Source: Thermus filiformis
GTDB taxonomy: Bacteria > Deinococcota > Deinococci > Deinococcales > Thermaceae
Direction: 5' to 3'
NCBI RefSeq assembly: GCF_000771745.2
Contig: NZ_JPSL02000040.1
Coordinates: 310,001 to 374,000 of the forward strand
DNA length: 64,000 nucleotides
Part shown: positions 26,321 through 35,301 of the stretch, in pieces
Layout: each line of letters begins with the position of its first letter
How positions within the stretch are numbered: position 1 is the first letter of the stretch
The notes under the pieces: model-generated
Told to the model about the DNA's origin: nothing
The model's input: the letters and a program-made list of their open reading frames with translations, nothing else
Database searches by the model: none
Position numbers and translations under genes: made by a program

Positions 26321-27526
26321 TCAGACCACCGTCACCTTCACCCGGTCCACCCCGTTCCACTCGTAGCCCCGGGGGTTCCAGTAGATGTTGCCGTTCAGGG
26401 GCTGGGACCGGCCCAGCTCGTCCGTGGCCCGGACCAGGAGGGTGTGCTCCCCCCGGGGGAGGGCGAGGACGGCCCGGAAACGCCAGTAGGCGTAGGGACT
26501 TGCGGGTTTCTCCAGCTCTGCCTGCCGCCAGGTCCGGCCCCCGTCCCAGGAGACCTCCACCGCCGCCAGGGGGGCGAGGCCGTCGTTCCAGGCCAGGCCC
26601 TCCACCCGTACGAATCCCCGCACCTGGGCCCCGCTTGCGGGGGCGAGGACCACGGATTTGACGTTCTGCCGCCAGTTGGGCCGGGAGTTCTCGTAGGTGA
26701 AGTCGTACGTGCTCCCGGGCTGGATGGGGAGGGTTTGGCTGGCCCGGAAGGGTATGCGGTAGCTGGGCGCCTGGAAGGGGTTGGTGGACTCCTTCTCCTC
26801 TAGCCGCACCGCCACCAGCCACTTCACGTTGTTCACCCCGAAGTAGCCGGGCAGGACCAGGCGCACGGGCCCCCCGTGGATGGCGGGGACGGGTTCCCCG
26901 TTCATCTCCACGGCCAGGACGGCGGTCTCCAGTACGTCTGCCAGGGGCACGCTCTTCTCAAAAGGACGCATGTCCCCCTCCACCGCCGCCACCCCGGTCA
27001 CGTAGCGGGCCTCAGGCCGGACGCCCGCCCTCTCCAGGAGGAGCTTGAGGGGAACCCCCTTCCAGCGCACCTGGCCCATCCCCCCGTGCTGCCAGGGGTT
27101 CCCCGAGGGCCGGGGCTGGAAGAAGGAGCGGCCGTTGCCCGAGCACTGGTGGACCATCTCCACCTCCACCTGGGGGAGGGATTTGAGCTCCTCCAGGGAG
27201 AGGGTGAGGGGGGTTTGCACCAGGCCCTCGAGCCGCACCTGCCAGTTCTGGACGGGGAGGGGGGCGGTGGTGTTGCCGCCGGGGTAGTCCACGTTGCTCC
27301 GGACGAAGAGGAACTCCTTGGGGGTGGGGAGGCGCCCCAGGAGCTCCAGGGGGGTTTCCAGAACCACCGGGCGGCTGGAGAGGACGAGGAGCCGGGGGTC
27401 CTTCCCCGCCACCACCTGGTCTGCGGTGGGGGTCTGGGCCTGGGCCAGCCCCGGCCGGAAGACCGCCGCCGCGCCCACGGCGCCCATCAGCTTGAGAAGC
27501 GTCCTGCGGTCCAAAGGTTTTTGCAT
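26321..27526 (-). CDS. Sulfite oxidase-family molybdoenzyme, Tat-exported
   Basis: Encodes 401 residues. The Tat signal (DRRTLLKLMGAVGAAAVF) leads to an oxidoreductase molybdopterin domain with the Mo-ligating Cys128 (VHQCSGNGR) and GGPVRLVLPGYFG. A C-terminal Mo-co dimerisation Ig-like domain (VSWDGGRTW) follows. It likely oxidises sulfite to sulfate in the periplasm and passes electrons to the cytochrome c encoded next. The start at 27526 is chosen for the Tat signal and its AAGGAGGG site. No haem domain is present in the protein. Confidence 0.88.
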   Translation of the reverse strand: MQKPLDRRTLLKLMGAVGAAAVFRPGLAQAQTPTADQVVAGKDPRLLVLSSRPVVLETPLELLGRLPTPKEFLFVRSNVDYPGGNTTAPLPVQNWQVRLEGLVQTPLTLSLEELKSLPQVEVEMVHQCSGNGRSFFQPRPSGNPWQHGGMGQVRWKGVPLKLLLERAGVRPEARYVTGVAAVEGDMRPFEKSVPLADVLETAVLAVEMNGEPVPAIHGGPVRLVLPGYFGVNNVKWLVAVRLEEKESTNPFQAPSYRIPFRASQTLPIQPGSTYDFTYENSRPNWRQNVKSVVLAPASGAQVRGFVRVEGLAWNDGLAPLAAVEVSWDGGRTWRQAELEKPASPYAYWRFRAVLALPRGEHTLLVRATDELGRSQPLNGNIYWNPRGYEWNGVDRVKVTVV

Positions 27527-27549
27527 GCTGCCCTCCTTGGGACAAAAAT

Positions 27550-27578
27550 ACCTTACCCCGGTGGCGCCCACCTGTCAA
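27550..27578 (-). promoter_or_regulatory. Sulfite oxidase operon promoter
   Basis: TTGACA (27578-27573), a spacer of exactly 17 nt and TAAGGT (27555-27550) on the minus strand. The spacer contains the inverted repeat GGTGG-cgc-CCACC, a possible operator. Confidence 0.7.
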
Positions 27579-27614
27579 GGTGAGTCCAGAGTGTAGAGTA
27601 CACCCATACGATCT

Positions 27615-27636
27615 CGCATACGGGTATACGTATGCG
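27615..27636. promoter_or_regulatory. Inverted repeat CGCATACG-N6-CGTATGCG, candidate operator
   Basis: A perfect 8-bp inverted repeat with a 6-nt centre (GGTATA) lies in the gap between the divergent sulfite oxidase and mutS genes. ATACG also occurs once more just upstream. The regulator is unknown. Confidence 0.5.
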
Positions 27637-27695
27637 GGGTCCGCCCGGAGGGGGGCTTCCCTAAGCGGGGAGGGCCGAAAGGGGGGAGGAAAGGG

Positions 27696-27701
27696 TATCA
27701 T
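27696..27701 (+). promoter_or_regulatory. mutS -10 TATCAT, leaderless
   Basis: TATCAT ends 6 nt before the mutS ATG at 27708. No convincing -35 is seen. Confidence 0.5.
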
Positions 27702-27707
27702 AAGGGC

Positions 27708-30137
27708 ATGCTCAAGGGCGAAGGCCCAGGTCCACTTCCCCCTCTTCTAGAGCAGTACGTGGCCCTGCGCGACCAGTACCCGGACTACCTCCTCCTCTTC
27801 CAGGTGGGGGACTTCTACGAGTGCTTCGGGGAGGACGCGGAGCGCCTGGCCCGGGCCTTGGGGCTCACCCTCACCCACAAGACCAGCAAGGACTTCACCA
27901 CCCCCATGGCGGGGATCCCCATCCGGGCGGCGGACACCTACCTGGAGAAGCTTCTGGCCCTGGGCTTCCGGGTGGCCCTGGCCGACCAGGTGGAGCCCGC
28001 GGAGGCGGCGGAGGGGCTGGTCCGGCGGGAGGTGACCCAGCTCCTCACCCCGGGGACGGTGGTGGAGGAGAGCCTCCTCACTCCGGAGGCCAACTACCTG
28101 GCCGCCTTGGCCACGGGGGAGGGGTACGGCCTGGTCTTTTTGGACGTCTCCACCGGGGAGTTCAAGGGGACGGTGCTCTACAGCAAGAGCGCCCTTTACG
28201 ACGAGCTCTTCCGCCACCGGCCCCGGGAGGTCCTGCTGGCCCCGGAGCTTCTGGAGAACGAGGCCTTCCTGAAGGAGTTCCGGAAGCGGTTTCCCGTGAT
28301 GCTCTCCGAGGCCTCCTTTGAACCGGTGGACCTCGAGCCCACCTTGGCCCCCCTGGCCCTCAGGCGGGCGGCGGGGGCGGCCCTGGCCTACGCCCGGGCC
28401 ACCCAGGGGGGGAGGCTCGCTCCCCGGCCCTTCCAGCGCTACGACCCCGGGGCCTTCGTCCACCTTCCCGAGGCCACCCTGAAGGCCCTGGAGGTCTTTG
28501 AGCCCCTCCTGCCTGGGGGGAAGACCCTCCTCTCGGTTTTGGACGAGACCCGCACCGCCCCCGGGCGGCGGCTTCTTCGGGCCTGGCTCCGCCACCCCCT
28601 CCTGGACCGGGGGCCCTTGGAGGCCCGGCTGGACCGGGTGGAGCGGCTGGTGCGGGACACCCCCCTGCGGGAGGGGGTGCGGCGGGTCCTCTTCCGGGTG
28701 CACGACCTGGAGCGCCTGGCGAACCGCCTCCTCCTGAACCGGGCCACCCCAAAGGACCTCCTGGCCCTCAAGCGGAGCCTCGAGGCCCTCCCCGAGCTCA
28801 AGAAGATGGGGGCTCTGGAGCACCTTCCCGACCTCCTTCCCCTGGCGGAGGAGATCGGGGCGGCCCTGAAGGAGGAGGCCCCGAGCCGCCTCTCCCAGGG
28901 GGGGCTGATCCGGGAGGGGTACGACCCCACCTTGGACGAGCTGAGGGCGCGGGCGCGGGCGGTGCTGGACTTTTTGGCCCGGCTCGAGGAGGAGGAGCGG
29001 AGGCGGACGGGCATCCCCACCCTGAAGGTGGGGTACAACGCCGTCTTCGGGTACTACCTCGAGGTCACCCGGCCCTACTACGACCAGGTTCCCCCGGACT
29101 ACCGCCCGGTCCAGACCCTGAAGGACCGGCAGCGCTACACCCGGCCCGACCTGAAGGAGAAGGAGCGGGAGCTCCTCCTGGCGGAGGCCCAGGCCCTGCG
29201 GCGGGAGGAGGAGGTCTTCCAGGAGCTGAGGGCCAAGGTGGCCCAGGAGGCGGAGCGCATCCGGGGGGCGGCCCAGCTTTTGGCCGAGCTGGACGTGTAC
29301 GCCGCTTTGGCCGAGGTGGCGGTGAAGCGGGGCTACACCCGGCCCCGCTTCACAGGCCGGCTAAGGATCCAATCCGGCCGCCACCCGGTGGTGGAGACCC
29401 AAGGAAGCTTCGTCCCCAACGACCTGGACATGACCGAGGCCCGGGTCATCGTCCTCACCGGGCCCAACATGGCGGGGAAGTCCACCTACCTACGCCAGAC
29501 CGCCCTCATCGCCCTTCTGGCCCAGATCGGCTCCTTCGTCCCGGCGGAGGAGGCGGAGCTCCCCCTGTTTGACCGGGTCTACACCCGCATCGGGGCCTCG
29601 GACGACCTGGCCGGGGGGCGGAGCACCTTCATGGTGGAGATGGAGGAGGTGGCCCAGATCCTCAAGGGGGCCACGGAGAGGAGCCTGGTCCTCCTGGACG
29701 AGGTGGGCCGGGGGACGAGCACCTTGGACGGGGTGGCCCTGGCCCAGGCGGTCCTGGAGGCCCTGCACGCCCGGGGGGCCTATGTCCTCTTCGCCACCCA
29801 TTACCACGAGCTCACCCGGCTGGACCTGCCCCGGGTGCGGAACTTCCACGTGGCGGCGGAGGAGGTGGGGCTGGAGGGGGGGCTGGTCTTCTACCACCAG
29901 GTCCTGCCGGGGCCGGCCCTGAAGAGCTACGGGGTGGAGGTGGCCCGGCTGGCGGGGGTGCCCGAGGAGGTGGTGAAGCGGGCCCGGCTCCTTTTGGAGG
30001 GGCTTCTCGCGGGCCGCGGCGAGGGGGAGAAGGTGCTTTTGGAGCTCCTCTCCCTGGACCTGAACCGCCTCACCCCCCTCGAGGCCCTCCAAGCCCTCAA
30101 GCGGCTTCAGGAGATGGCCCGGGGGGTTTTGGTGTGA
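27708..30137 (+). CDS. mutS: DNA mismatch repair protein MutS
   Basis: Encodes 809 residues and closely matches Thermus aquaticus MutS from memory. The mismatch-reading Phe-X-Glu is F36-Y37-E38 (GDFYECFG). The ABC ATPase has Walker A GPNMAGKST near 585, signature-region DDLAGGRSTFMVEM, Walker B VLLDEVGRGTS and the ATHYHEL His loop. It recognises mismatches and recruits MutL. It is immediately upstream of mutL with a 4-bp overlap. Confidence 0.98.
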   Translation: MLKGEGPGPLPPLLEQYVALRDQYPDYLLLFQVGDFYECFGEDAERLARALGLTLTHKTSKDFTTPMAGIPIRAADTYLEKLLALGFRVALADQVEPAEAAEGLVRREVTQLLTPGTVVEESLLTPEANYLAALATGEGYGLVFLDVSTGEFKGTVLYSKSALYDELFRHRPREVLLAPELLENEAFLKEFRKRFPVMLSEASFEPVDLEPTLAPLALRRAAGAALAYARATQGGRLAPRPFQRYDPGAFVHLPEATLKALEVFEPLLPGGKTLLSVLDETRTAPGRRLLRAWLRHPLLDRGPLEARLDRVERLVRDTPLREGVRRVLFRVHDLERLANRLLLNRATPKDLLALKRSLEALPELKKMGALEHLPDLLPLAEEIGAALKEEAPSRLSQGGLIREGYDPTLDELRARARAVLDFLARLEEEERRRTGIPTLKVGYNAVFGYYLEVTRPYYDQVPPDYRPVQTLKDRQRYTRPDLKEKERELLLAEAQALRREEEVFQELRAKVAQEAERIRGAAQLLAELDVYAALAEVAVKRGYTRPRFTGRLRIQSGRHPVVETQGSFVPNDLDMTEARVIVLTGPNMAGKSTYLRQTALIALLAQIGSFVPAEEAELPLFDRVYTRIGASDDLAGGRSTFMVEMEEVAQILKGATERSLVLLDEVGRGTSTLDGVALAQAVLEALHARGAYVLFATHYHELTRLDLPRVRNFHVAAEEVGLEGGLVFYHQVLPGPALKSYGVEVARLAGVPEEVVKRARLLLEGLLAGRGEGEKVLLELLSLDLNRLTPLEALQALKRLQEMARGVLV

Positions 30138-31741
30138 TCCGGGTCCTGCCCGAGGAGGTCCTGCGGGAGATCGCCGCCGGGGAGGTGGTCTTCTCGGTGG
30201 CGGACGCGGTGCGGGAGCTTTTGGAAAACAGCCTGGACGCGGGGGCCACCCGGGTCCAGGTGGCCCTCTGGGGCGGGGGGCTGGAGCGGCTTTTGGTGCG
30301 GGACAACGGGCAGGGCATCCCCAAGGAGGAGCTTCCTTTGGCCGTGGAGCGGCACACCACCAGCAAGCTGGAGCGGCTGGACCGGATCCAGACCCTGGGC
30401 TTTAGGGGCGAGGGGCTCTACGCCCTAAGGCAGGCGGGGCGGCTCCGGCTCACCAGCCGGCCCCGGGAGCAGCTGGGGGCGGCCACGGTGGAGGCCTTTT
30501 TGGACGAGGTCCGCTTCTACGCCCACCCGGGCCCCCCGGGGACGGAGGCGGAGCTTAAGGACCTCTTCCTCCACCTGCCCGCCCGCAGGCGGGGGCTTTC
30601 CCCCAAGGAGGAGGAGCGGAAGGTGCTTCTTTTGCTCTTTCGCTACCTCCTCCACCACCCCCACCTGGCCCTGGGCGTGCGGGCGGATGGGGAGGAGCGG
30701 TTCGTCTACCCGGGCGGGGGGTTTTTGGAGGCGGCCAAGGCCGTCTGGGGGCCGGTGGTGGCCAACCGGCTCCTCAAGGTGGAGCACCGGGAGGGCCCCT
30801 ACGCCCTGGAGGGGCTCCTCTCCCGGCCGGAGCTGGCCCGGCCCCGGCGGGACCGGCTCTTCCTGGCGGTGAACGGCCGCCCTGCGGAGTGGCCGGAGGG
30901 GCTTTTGAAGGCCGTTCTTTCCGCCTACCGGGAGCTTCTTCCCAAGAACAGCTTCCCCGTGGGGGTCCTCAACCTCACCCTGCCCCCGGAGGAGGTCCTG
31001 GTCCACACGGCGCCGGAGAAGGCCCGCTTGCGCCTTCTCAAAGACCTCTCCCCCTTCGTGGAGGAGGGGGTGCGGCGGGCCCTCACCTCCGTCCCCCTGG
31101 CCCGGGCCCTGCCGGAGCGGTCCTTCGGGCTTTTTCCCGTCCAGGGGTCCGGGGGGTTCCGCCTTCGGTATCTGGGTCAGTTCAGGGAGGCCTACCTCCT
31201 GGCCGAGGGGGAGGGGACCCTGTTCATCGTGGACCAGCACGCGGCCCACGAGCGGGTCCTCTACGAGGAGATCCTGAGGCGGTTTAAGGAGGAGCCCCCG
31301 GTGGAGCTTCCCGCGCCCGAGGTGGTGGCCCTCTCCCCCGAGGAGGAGGCCCACCTCGAGGCCGCCTCGGAGCTGGGCTTCGTTCTGGAGCCCTTCGGGC
31401 CCGGCCGGTACCTGGTGCGGCGGGTGCCCGCCTTCTTGCTCCTCATGGGGAAGGGGTTTGGCCTCCTCCTGGAGGAGGCGCTTAAGGAGGTCCTAAAGAC
31501 CCCTTTTACGCCCCTCGAGGCCCTGCGGCGGGTGGCCGCCCGGATGGCCTGCCTCCCGGCGGTCAAGGCGGGCCACCCCCTGGCCCAGGCCCCGGCCCAG
31601 GCCCTCCTGGACGCCCTCCTGGCCTGCGAGACCCCCTGGGTCTGCCCCCACGGCCGGCCCACGGTCCTGGCGCTTTCCGAGGAGGAGCTGGTCCGCCGCT
31701 TTGGAAGGCGGAGCGTGCGGATGGTCCAGTCTCCCTCCTAA
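30134..31741 (+). CDS. mutL: DNA mismatch repair protein MutL
   Basis: Encodes 535 residues from a GTG overlapping mutS by 4 bp. The GHKL ATPase domain has ELLENSLDAGA, DNGQGI and RGEGLYAL. The C-terminal domain carries DQHAAHERVLYEE near 366, the DQHA(X)2E(X)4E metal-binding endonuclease motif. This is expected for bacteria without MutH, where MutL nicks the strand itself. Its stop TAA runs into palindromic element copy C. Confidence 0.97.
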   Translation: MIRVLPEEVLREIAAGEVVFSVADAVRELLENSLDAGATRVQVALWGGGLERLLVRDNGQGIPKEELPLAVERHTTSKLERLDRIQTLGFRGEGLYALRQAGRLRLTSRPREQLGAATVEAFLDEVRFYAHPGPPGTEAELKDLFLHLPARRRGLSPKEEERKVLLLLFRYLLHHPHLALGVRADGEERFVYPGGGFLEAAKAVWGPVVANRLLKVEHREGPYALEGLLSRPELARPRRDRLFLAVNGRPAEWPEGLLKAVLSAYRELLPKNSFPVGVLNLTLPPEEVLVHTAPEKARLRLLKDLSPFVEEGVRRALTSVPLARALPERSFGLFPVQGSGGFRLRYLGQFREAYLLAEGEGTLFIVDQHAAHERVLYEEILRRFKEEPPVELPAPEVVALSPEEEAHLEAASELGFVLEPFGPGRYLVRRVPAFLLLMGKGFGLLLEEALKEVLKTPFTPLEALRRVAARMACLPAVKAGHPLAQAPAQALLDALLACETPWVCPHGRPTVLALSEEELVRRFGRRSVRMVQSPS

Positions 31742-31802
31742 TGCCACCCCAGCTTGCGCTAGGACGAGGCCCCGGTAAAGCCTTTCCCGAGCCTTCTCGC
31801 AA
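31741..31802. repeat. Palindromic element copy C (degenerate)
   Basis: Begins ATGCCACCCCAGC, with its first A shared with the mutL TAA, and continues through GGCCCCGGTAAAGCC. The hairpin arms have decayed. It separates convergent mutL and rraA-like genes. Confidence 0.7.
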
Positions 31803-31808
31803 GGGGGC

Positions 31809-32276
31809 CTAGAGGGGAGTAGGGGAGAGGACCAGCCCGTCCTCGTCCGCGTAGAGCCAGTGCCCGGGGTGGAAGGTCACCCCCGCGAACCGCACCGGGA
31901 CGTCCACCTCCCCTTGGCCCTCCTTCCGGCTCCTCCGGGGGCAGGGGGCGAGGGCCCGGATGCCGATGGGGTACTGGGCGAGCTCCAGGGTGTCCCGCAC
32001 CGCCCCGTACACCACCACCCCCGCCCAGCCGTTCTCGTGGGCCAGCCGGGCCAGGTTTCCGCCCAGAAGGGCCGTGCGCAGGGAGCCGCCTCCGTCCACC
32101 ACCAGGACCTGCCCTCGGCCCTCCGTCTCCAGGAGGCGGCGCACCAGGGCGTTGTCCTCGAGGACCCTCAGGGTGCGGATGGGGCCGAAGAAGGCCCGCT
32201 TCCCGCCGAAGTCCCTGAGGATGGGCTCGGCCACCGGGAGGTCCGGGTAAAGGTCCAGAAGGTCCGCCGTCCTCAT
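31809..32276 (-). CDS. RraA-like protein (HMG/oxaloacetate aldolase family)
   Basis: Encodes 155 residues. The fold-defining [19 protein letters not shown] and [10 protein letters not shown] (the G-x20-R-D signature of class II HMG/CHA aldolases) are intact. Family members cleave 4-hydroxy-4-methyl-2-oxoglutarate or decarboxylate oxaloacetate. Some inhibit RNase E. Sequence alone does not choose between these roles. The start at 32276 is 7 nt after TAGAAT, so the mRNA is probably leaderless. It diverges from purU with a shared -10. Confidence 0.85.
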   Translation of the reverse strand: MRTADLLDLYPDLPVAEPILRDFGGKRAFFGPIRTLRVLEDNALVRRLLETEGRGQVLVVDGGGSLRTALLGGNLARLAHENGWAGVVVYGAVRDTLELAQYPIGIRALAPCPRRSRKEGQGEVDVPVRFAGVTFHPGHWLYADEDGLVLSPTPL

Positions 32277-32282
32277 GGGCTT

Positions 32283-32289
32283 TATTCTA
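32283..32289. promoter_or_regulatory. Shared divergent leaderless promoter core (rraA-like / purU)
   Basis: TATTCT (32283-32288, plus strand) is 6 nt before the purU ATG. TAGAAT (32289-32284, minus strand) is 7 nt before the rraA-like ATG. The two hexamers overlap by five bases, and only 18 bp separate the two start codons. Confidence 0.65.
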
Positions 32290-32294
32290 GGGGA

Positions 32295-33158
32295 ATGGAA
32301 GGGGAGGCCCGTCTCGTCATCACCTGCCCCGACCGGCCCGGCATCGTGGCCGCGGTCTCGGGGTTCTTGTTCCAAAGCGGCGCGAACATCACCGACCTGC
32401 AGCAGCACTCCACCGACCCCGAGGGGGGGACCTTCTTCATGCGGGTGGCCTTTGACACCGCCCATCTCCTCCTGGACCGGAAGGCCTTCACAGAGCGCTT
32501 CCAGGAGGAGGTGGCCGGGCCCTTCCGCATGGCCTGGCGGCTCGGCCTGGAGAAGGACCGCCCCCGCGTGGCCCTTTTGGTCTCCCGCCAGGCGCACGCC
32601 CTCTTGGAGCTTCTCTGGCGCTGGCGGACGGGGGAGCTGAAGGCGGAGATCCGCCTCGTCGTCTCCAACCACCCCGACCACCGGGATGAGGTGGAGCGGT
32701 TCGGCATCCCCTACCACCACGTCCCTGTGGAGAAGGGCCGCAAGGAGGAGGCGGAGGAGAGGATCCTCGCCCTCTTGGAGGAGGAGAAGGTGGAGCTCGT
32801 GGTCCTGGCCCGGTACATGCAGATCCTCTCTCCCCGCTTCGTGGAGCGCTACCCCATGCGCATCATCAACATCCACCACTCCTTCCTCCCCGCCTTTGCC
32901 GGGGCCGACCCCTACCGGCAGGCCTACGAGCGGGGGGTGAAGCTCATCGGGGCCACGGCCCACTACGTGACGGAGGAGCTGGACCAGGGGCCCATCATAG
33001 AGCAGGACGTGGTCCGGGTCTCCCACCGCCACGGCGTGGCCGAGCTCAGGCGGCTGGGGCGGGAGCTGGAGCGCGCCGTTTTGGCCCGGGCGGTGAAGTG
33101 GCACCTGGAGGACCGCGTCCTGGTCCACGGGAACCGGACCGTGGTCTTCAGCGAGTAG
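32295..33158 (+). CDS. purU: Formyltetrahydrofolate deformylase
   Basis: Encodes 287 residues. An N-terminal ACT domain ([19 protein letters not shown]) is followed by a formyltransferase-like hydrolase domain with [25 protein letters not shown] and [17 protein letters not shown], holding the catalytic Asn/His/Asp set. It releases formate from 10-formyl-THF, balancing C1 pools for purine synthesis. The start at 32295 follows a -10 by 6 nt. Confidence 0.95.
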   Translation: MEGEARLVITCPDRPGIVAAVSGFLFQSGANITDLQQHSTDPEGGTFFMRVAFDTAHLLLDRKAFTERFQEEVAGPFRMAWRLGLEKDRPRVALLVSRQAHALLELLWRWRTGELKAEIRLVVSNHPDHRDEVERFGIPYHHVPVEKGRKEEAEERILALLEEEKVELVVLARYMQILSPRFVERYPMRIINIHHSFLPAFAGADPYRQAYERGVKLIGATAHYVTEELDQGPIIEQDVVRVSHRHGVAELRRLGRELERAVLARAVKWHLEDRVLVHGNRTVVFSE

Positions 33159-33210
33159 GTTTAACCCGGGTATAACCCAAAGGCGGTAAGGTGAAGCCGG
33201 GAGGTGGACG

Positions 33211-34428
33211 ATGAACCTGAGAGCGTCCTTCGCGTCCTTTCTGGCCCTGAGCCTTCTGGCGGGCGGGGTGCTTTGGTGGGGGGTCTCCCAGAGCCAGGCC
33301 CCGAGGCCGGCCCCCCCTTCCTCGCCTGAGGCCCAGGCCCTTTTGGACTACGAGCGGAACACGGTGGAGATCGTGGACCGGTACGGGGACGGGGTGGTCT
33401 ACGTGGCGGTGACCACCGCCCCCAGGGCCCTTCCCCTGCCCCCGGGGTTTGAGCCCTTCGCCCCCTTCTTCCAGATGCCCCCCCAGCAGGGGACCGGCTC
33501 GGGCTTCGTGATAGACAAGGAGGGGTACATCCTCACCAACTACCACGTGGTGGAGGGGGCGGCCCAGATCACCGTGAAGTTCCACAACGACCCCAAGGAG
33601 TACCGGGCCAAGGTGGTGGGGGCGGCCCCGCCTTTGGACGTGGCCCTCCTCAAGGTGGAGGCCCCCAAGGAGAAGCTCGTCCCCCTGGTCCTGGGGGACT
33701 CGGACCGGATCAAGGTGGGGCAGAAGGCCATCGCCATGGGCAACCCCTTCGGGCTGGAGTTCACCGTGACCCAGGGCATCGTCTCCGCCATCCGGGAGAA
33801 CCCGGGGGCGGTGGGGGACGAGTCGGGCCTGGTCCCCCAGGTCATCCAGACGGACGCGGCCATCAACCCCGGGAACTCCGGCGGGCCCCTCCTCAACTCC
33901 CGGGGCGAGGTCATCGGCATCAACACCGCCATCTTCACCCCCACGGGCCAGTTCGGGGCGGCCCAGTTCGCGGGGGTGGGCTTCGCCCTGCCCATCAACC
34001 TGGTCAAGCAGGTCCTCCCCGACCTGAAGGCGGGCAAGACCCTGACCGCAGGGGAGCTGGTGCGCAACCGTCCCCGGCTCGGGGTGAGCCTCCTGCCCCT
34101 CAGCGCCTACCCCGACCGGCTCCGCCAGCAGAACCGCCTGCCCGAGGCCGGGCTCATGGTCATGCAGGTGGAGCCGAACAGCCCCGCCGCCCGGGCCGGC
34201 CTGCGGGCGGCCACCCGCTACGCCTACGTCCAGCTCCCCACCGGGGAGAGGCTGCAGGTGGGCCTGGACGGGGACGTGCTCCTCGAGGCGGACGGGGTGC
34301 CCCTCTCCTCCATCGCCCAGCTCCGGCAGGTCCTTTACGCCAAGAAGCCGGGGGAGGCGGTGGAGCTCAAGGTCTGGCGGCAGGGGAGGACCCTCACGGT
34401 CCGGGTCGTCCCCCAGGTCATTCGCTGA
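33211..34428 (+). CDS. HtrA/DegP-like serine protease with PDZ domain
   Basis: Encodes 405 residues. An N-terminal signal/anchor (FLALSLLAGGVLWWGV) places it in the periplasm. The trypsin-like domain has the triad His in ILTNYHVVEG, Asp in LDVALLK and Ser in NPGNSGGPLL. One PDZ domain occupies about 275-405 (LMVMQVEPNSPAARAGLR). It probably degrades misfolded envelope proteins at high temperature. A GGGAGGTG site precedes the ATG. It ends in an 11-bp convergent overlap with mqnA. Confidence 0.93.
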   Translation: MNLRASFASFLALSLLAGGVLWWGVSQSQAPRPAPPSSPEAQALLDYERNTVEIVDRYGDGVVYVAVTTAPRALPLPPGFEPFAPFFQMPPQQGTGSGFVIDKEGYILTNYHVVEGAAQITVKFHNDPKEYRAKVVGAAPPLDVALLKVEAPKEKLVPLVLGDSDRIKVGQKAIAMGNPFGLEFTVTQGIVSAIRENPGAVGDESGLVPQVIQTDAAINPGNSGGPLLNSRGEVIGINTAIFTPTGQFGAAQFAGVGFALPINLVKQVLPDLKAGKTLTAGELVRNRPRLGVSLLPLSAYPDRLRQQNRLPEAGLMVMQVEPNSPAARAGLRAATRYAYVQLPTGERLQVGLDGDVLLEADGVPLSSIAQLRQVLYAKKPGEAVELKVWRQGRTLTVRVVPQVIR

Positions 34429-35233
34429 AGCGGGGCCGGTAGGGGAGGCCCACCGCCTGGGCGAAGGCCTCGAGGCCCAAAAGGTCCGGGGCCTCGAGGT
34501 GGTAGCGGAAGTTCCACAGGTAGTGCTCCATCAGCGCGGGGTGGACCCGGAGCCGGTCCGCCTCGCGCCGCGCCACCCGGCCCAGGTGGGCCAGGCCCCT
34601 CCGCCGGGCTTTGCGCATCCGCTCCACCACCCCCTTGGGGGGCAGGAGGTCCTTCCTCGCCGCCCAGAGGGCGAAGACGAAGGGGAGCCGGGTCTTTTGG
34701 AACCAGAGCATGCTCAGGTCGCTCACCCAGACCTCCCCGAACCGGGTGGGGAGGGCCTCCGGGTAGGGGGGGAGGGCGTCCAGGAGGCCCGCGTAGGCGG
34801 TGATGGCCCGGTCCCCGATCAGGAGGACCCCGTCAAACTCCTTAAGGAGTTCCAGCCCCCCCGCTTGCCGCTCGTAAAGGGGCCTCACCCCCTCTTCCTC
34901 CAGGAGCCACTTTAGGAGGGCCACGCTGGTGGCGCTTTCCGTGGTGAGGGCCACGCGCCGGAGCTCAGAAAGGGGCCGCTTGTGAAACAGGTTGACCGAG
35001 TAGACCCGGCCCAGGACCGCCACGGAGAAGTCGGGGAGGGCCACCAGGAGGTCCTGGTGCTGGAGGAAGAAGTGGCTGGAGACCAGGCTCAGCCCTACCG
35101 CTCCTTCCCGCACCCAGGCGTTGAGCTGGGTGGGCACCCCGTACCGGAAGGCCAGGGTCCGGGAGGGCCGGAGGTAGTGGTAGAGGGGGGCGGTGTTGGC
35201 GTAGGGGGGGACCCCCAAAAGGTAGGGTCTCAT
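34418..35233 (-). CDS. mqnA: Chorismate dehydratase MqnA
   Basis: Encodes 271 residues. MqnA dehydrates chorismate to 3-enolpyruvyl-benzoate, the first step of the futalosine route to menaquinone. Family features: LGVPPYANTAPLYHYL at the N terminus, VGLSLVSSHFFL, LTTESATSVALLKWLL and LIGDRAI. It is next to mqnE, the enzyme of the following step. The ATG is just 2 bp beyond the end of palindromic element copy D, which fills the whole gap from mqnE. Confidence 0.93.
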   Translation of the reverse strand: MRPYLLGVPPYANTAPLYHYLRPSRTLAFRYGVPTQLNAWVREGAVGLSLVSSHFFLQHQDLLVALPDFSVAVLGRVYSVNLFHKRPLSELRRVALTTESATSVALLKWLLEEEGVRPLYERQAGGLELLKEFDGVLLIGDRAITAYAGLLDALPPYPEALPTRFGEVWVSDLSMLWFQKTRLPFVFALWAARKDLLPPKGVVERMRKARRRGLAHLGRVARREADRLRVHPALMEHYLWNFRYHLEAPDLLGLEAFAQAVGLPYRPRFSE

Positions 35234-35234
35234 A

Positions 35235-35301
35235 GTCAGGAGGCTTGGGAAAGACTTTGCCGGGGCCCCCAGCTTGGCGCGGGGCCTAGCTGGGGTGGCA
35301 T
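35235..35301. repeat. Palindromic element copy D (bridges mqnE and mqnA)
   Basis: On the minus strand the mqnE stop TGA shares its last A with ATGCCACCCCAGC. The hairpin and GGGGCCCCGG follow. The copy is cut short at AAGCCTCCTGAC, one base before the mqnA ATG, so the intergenic space is almost entirely element. Confidence 0.8.
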
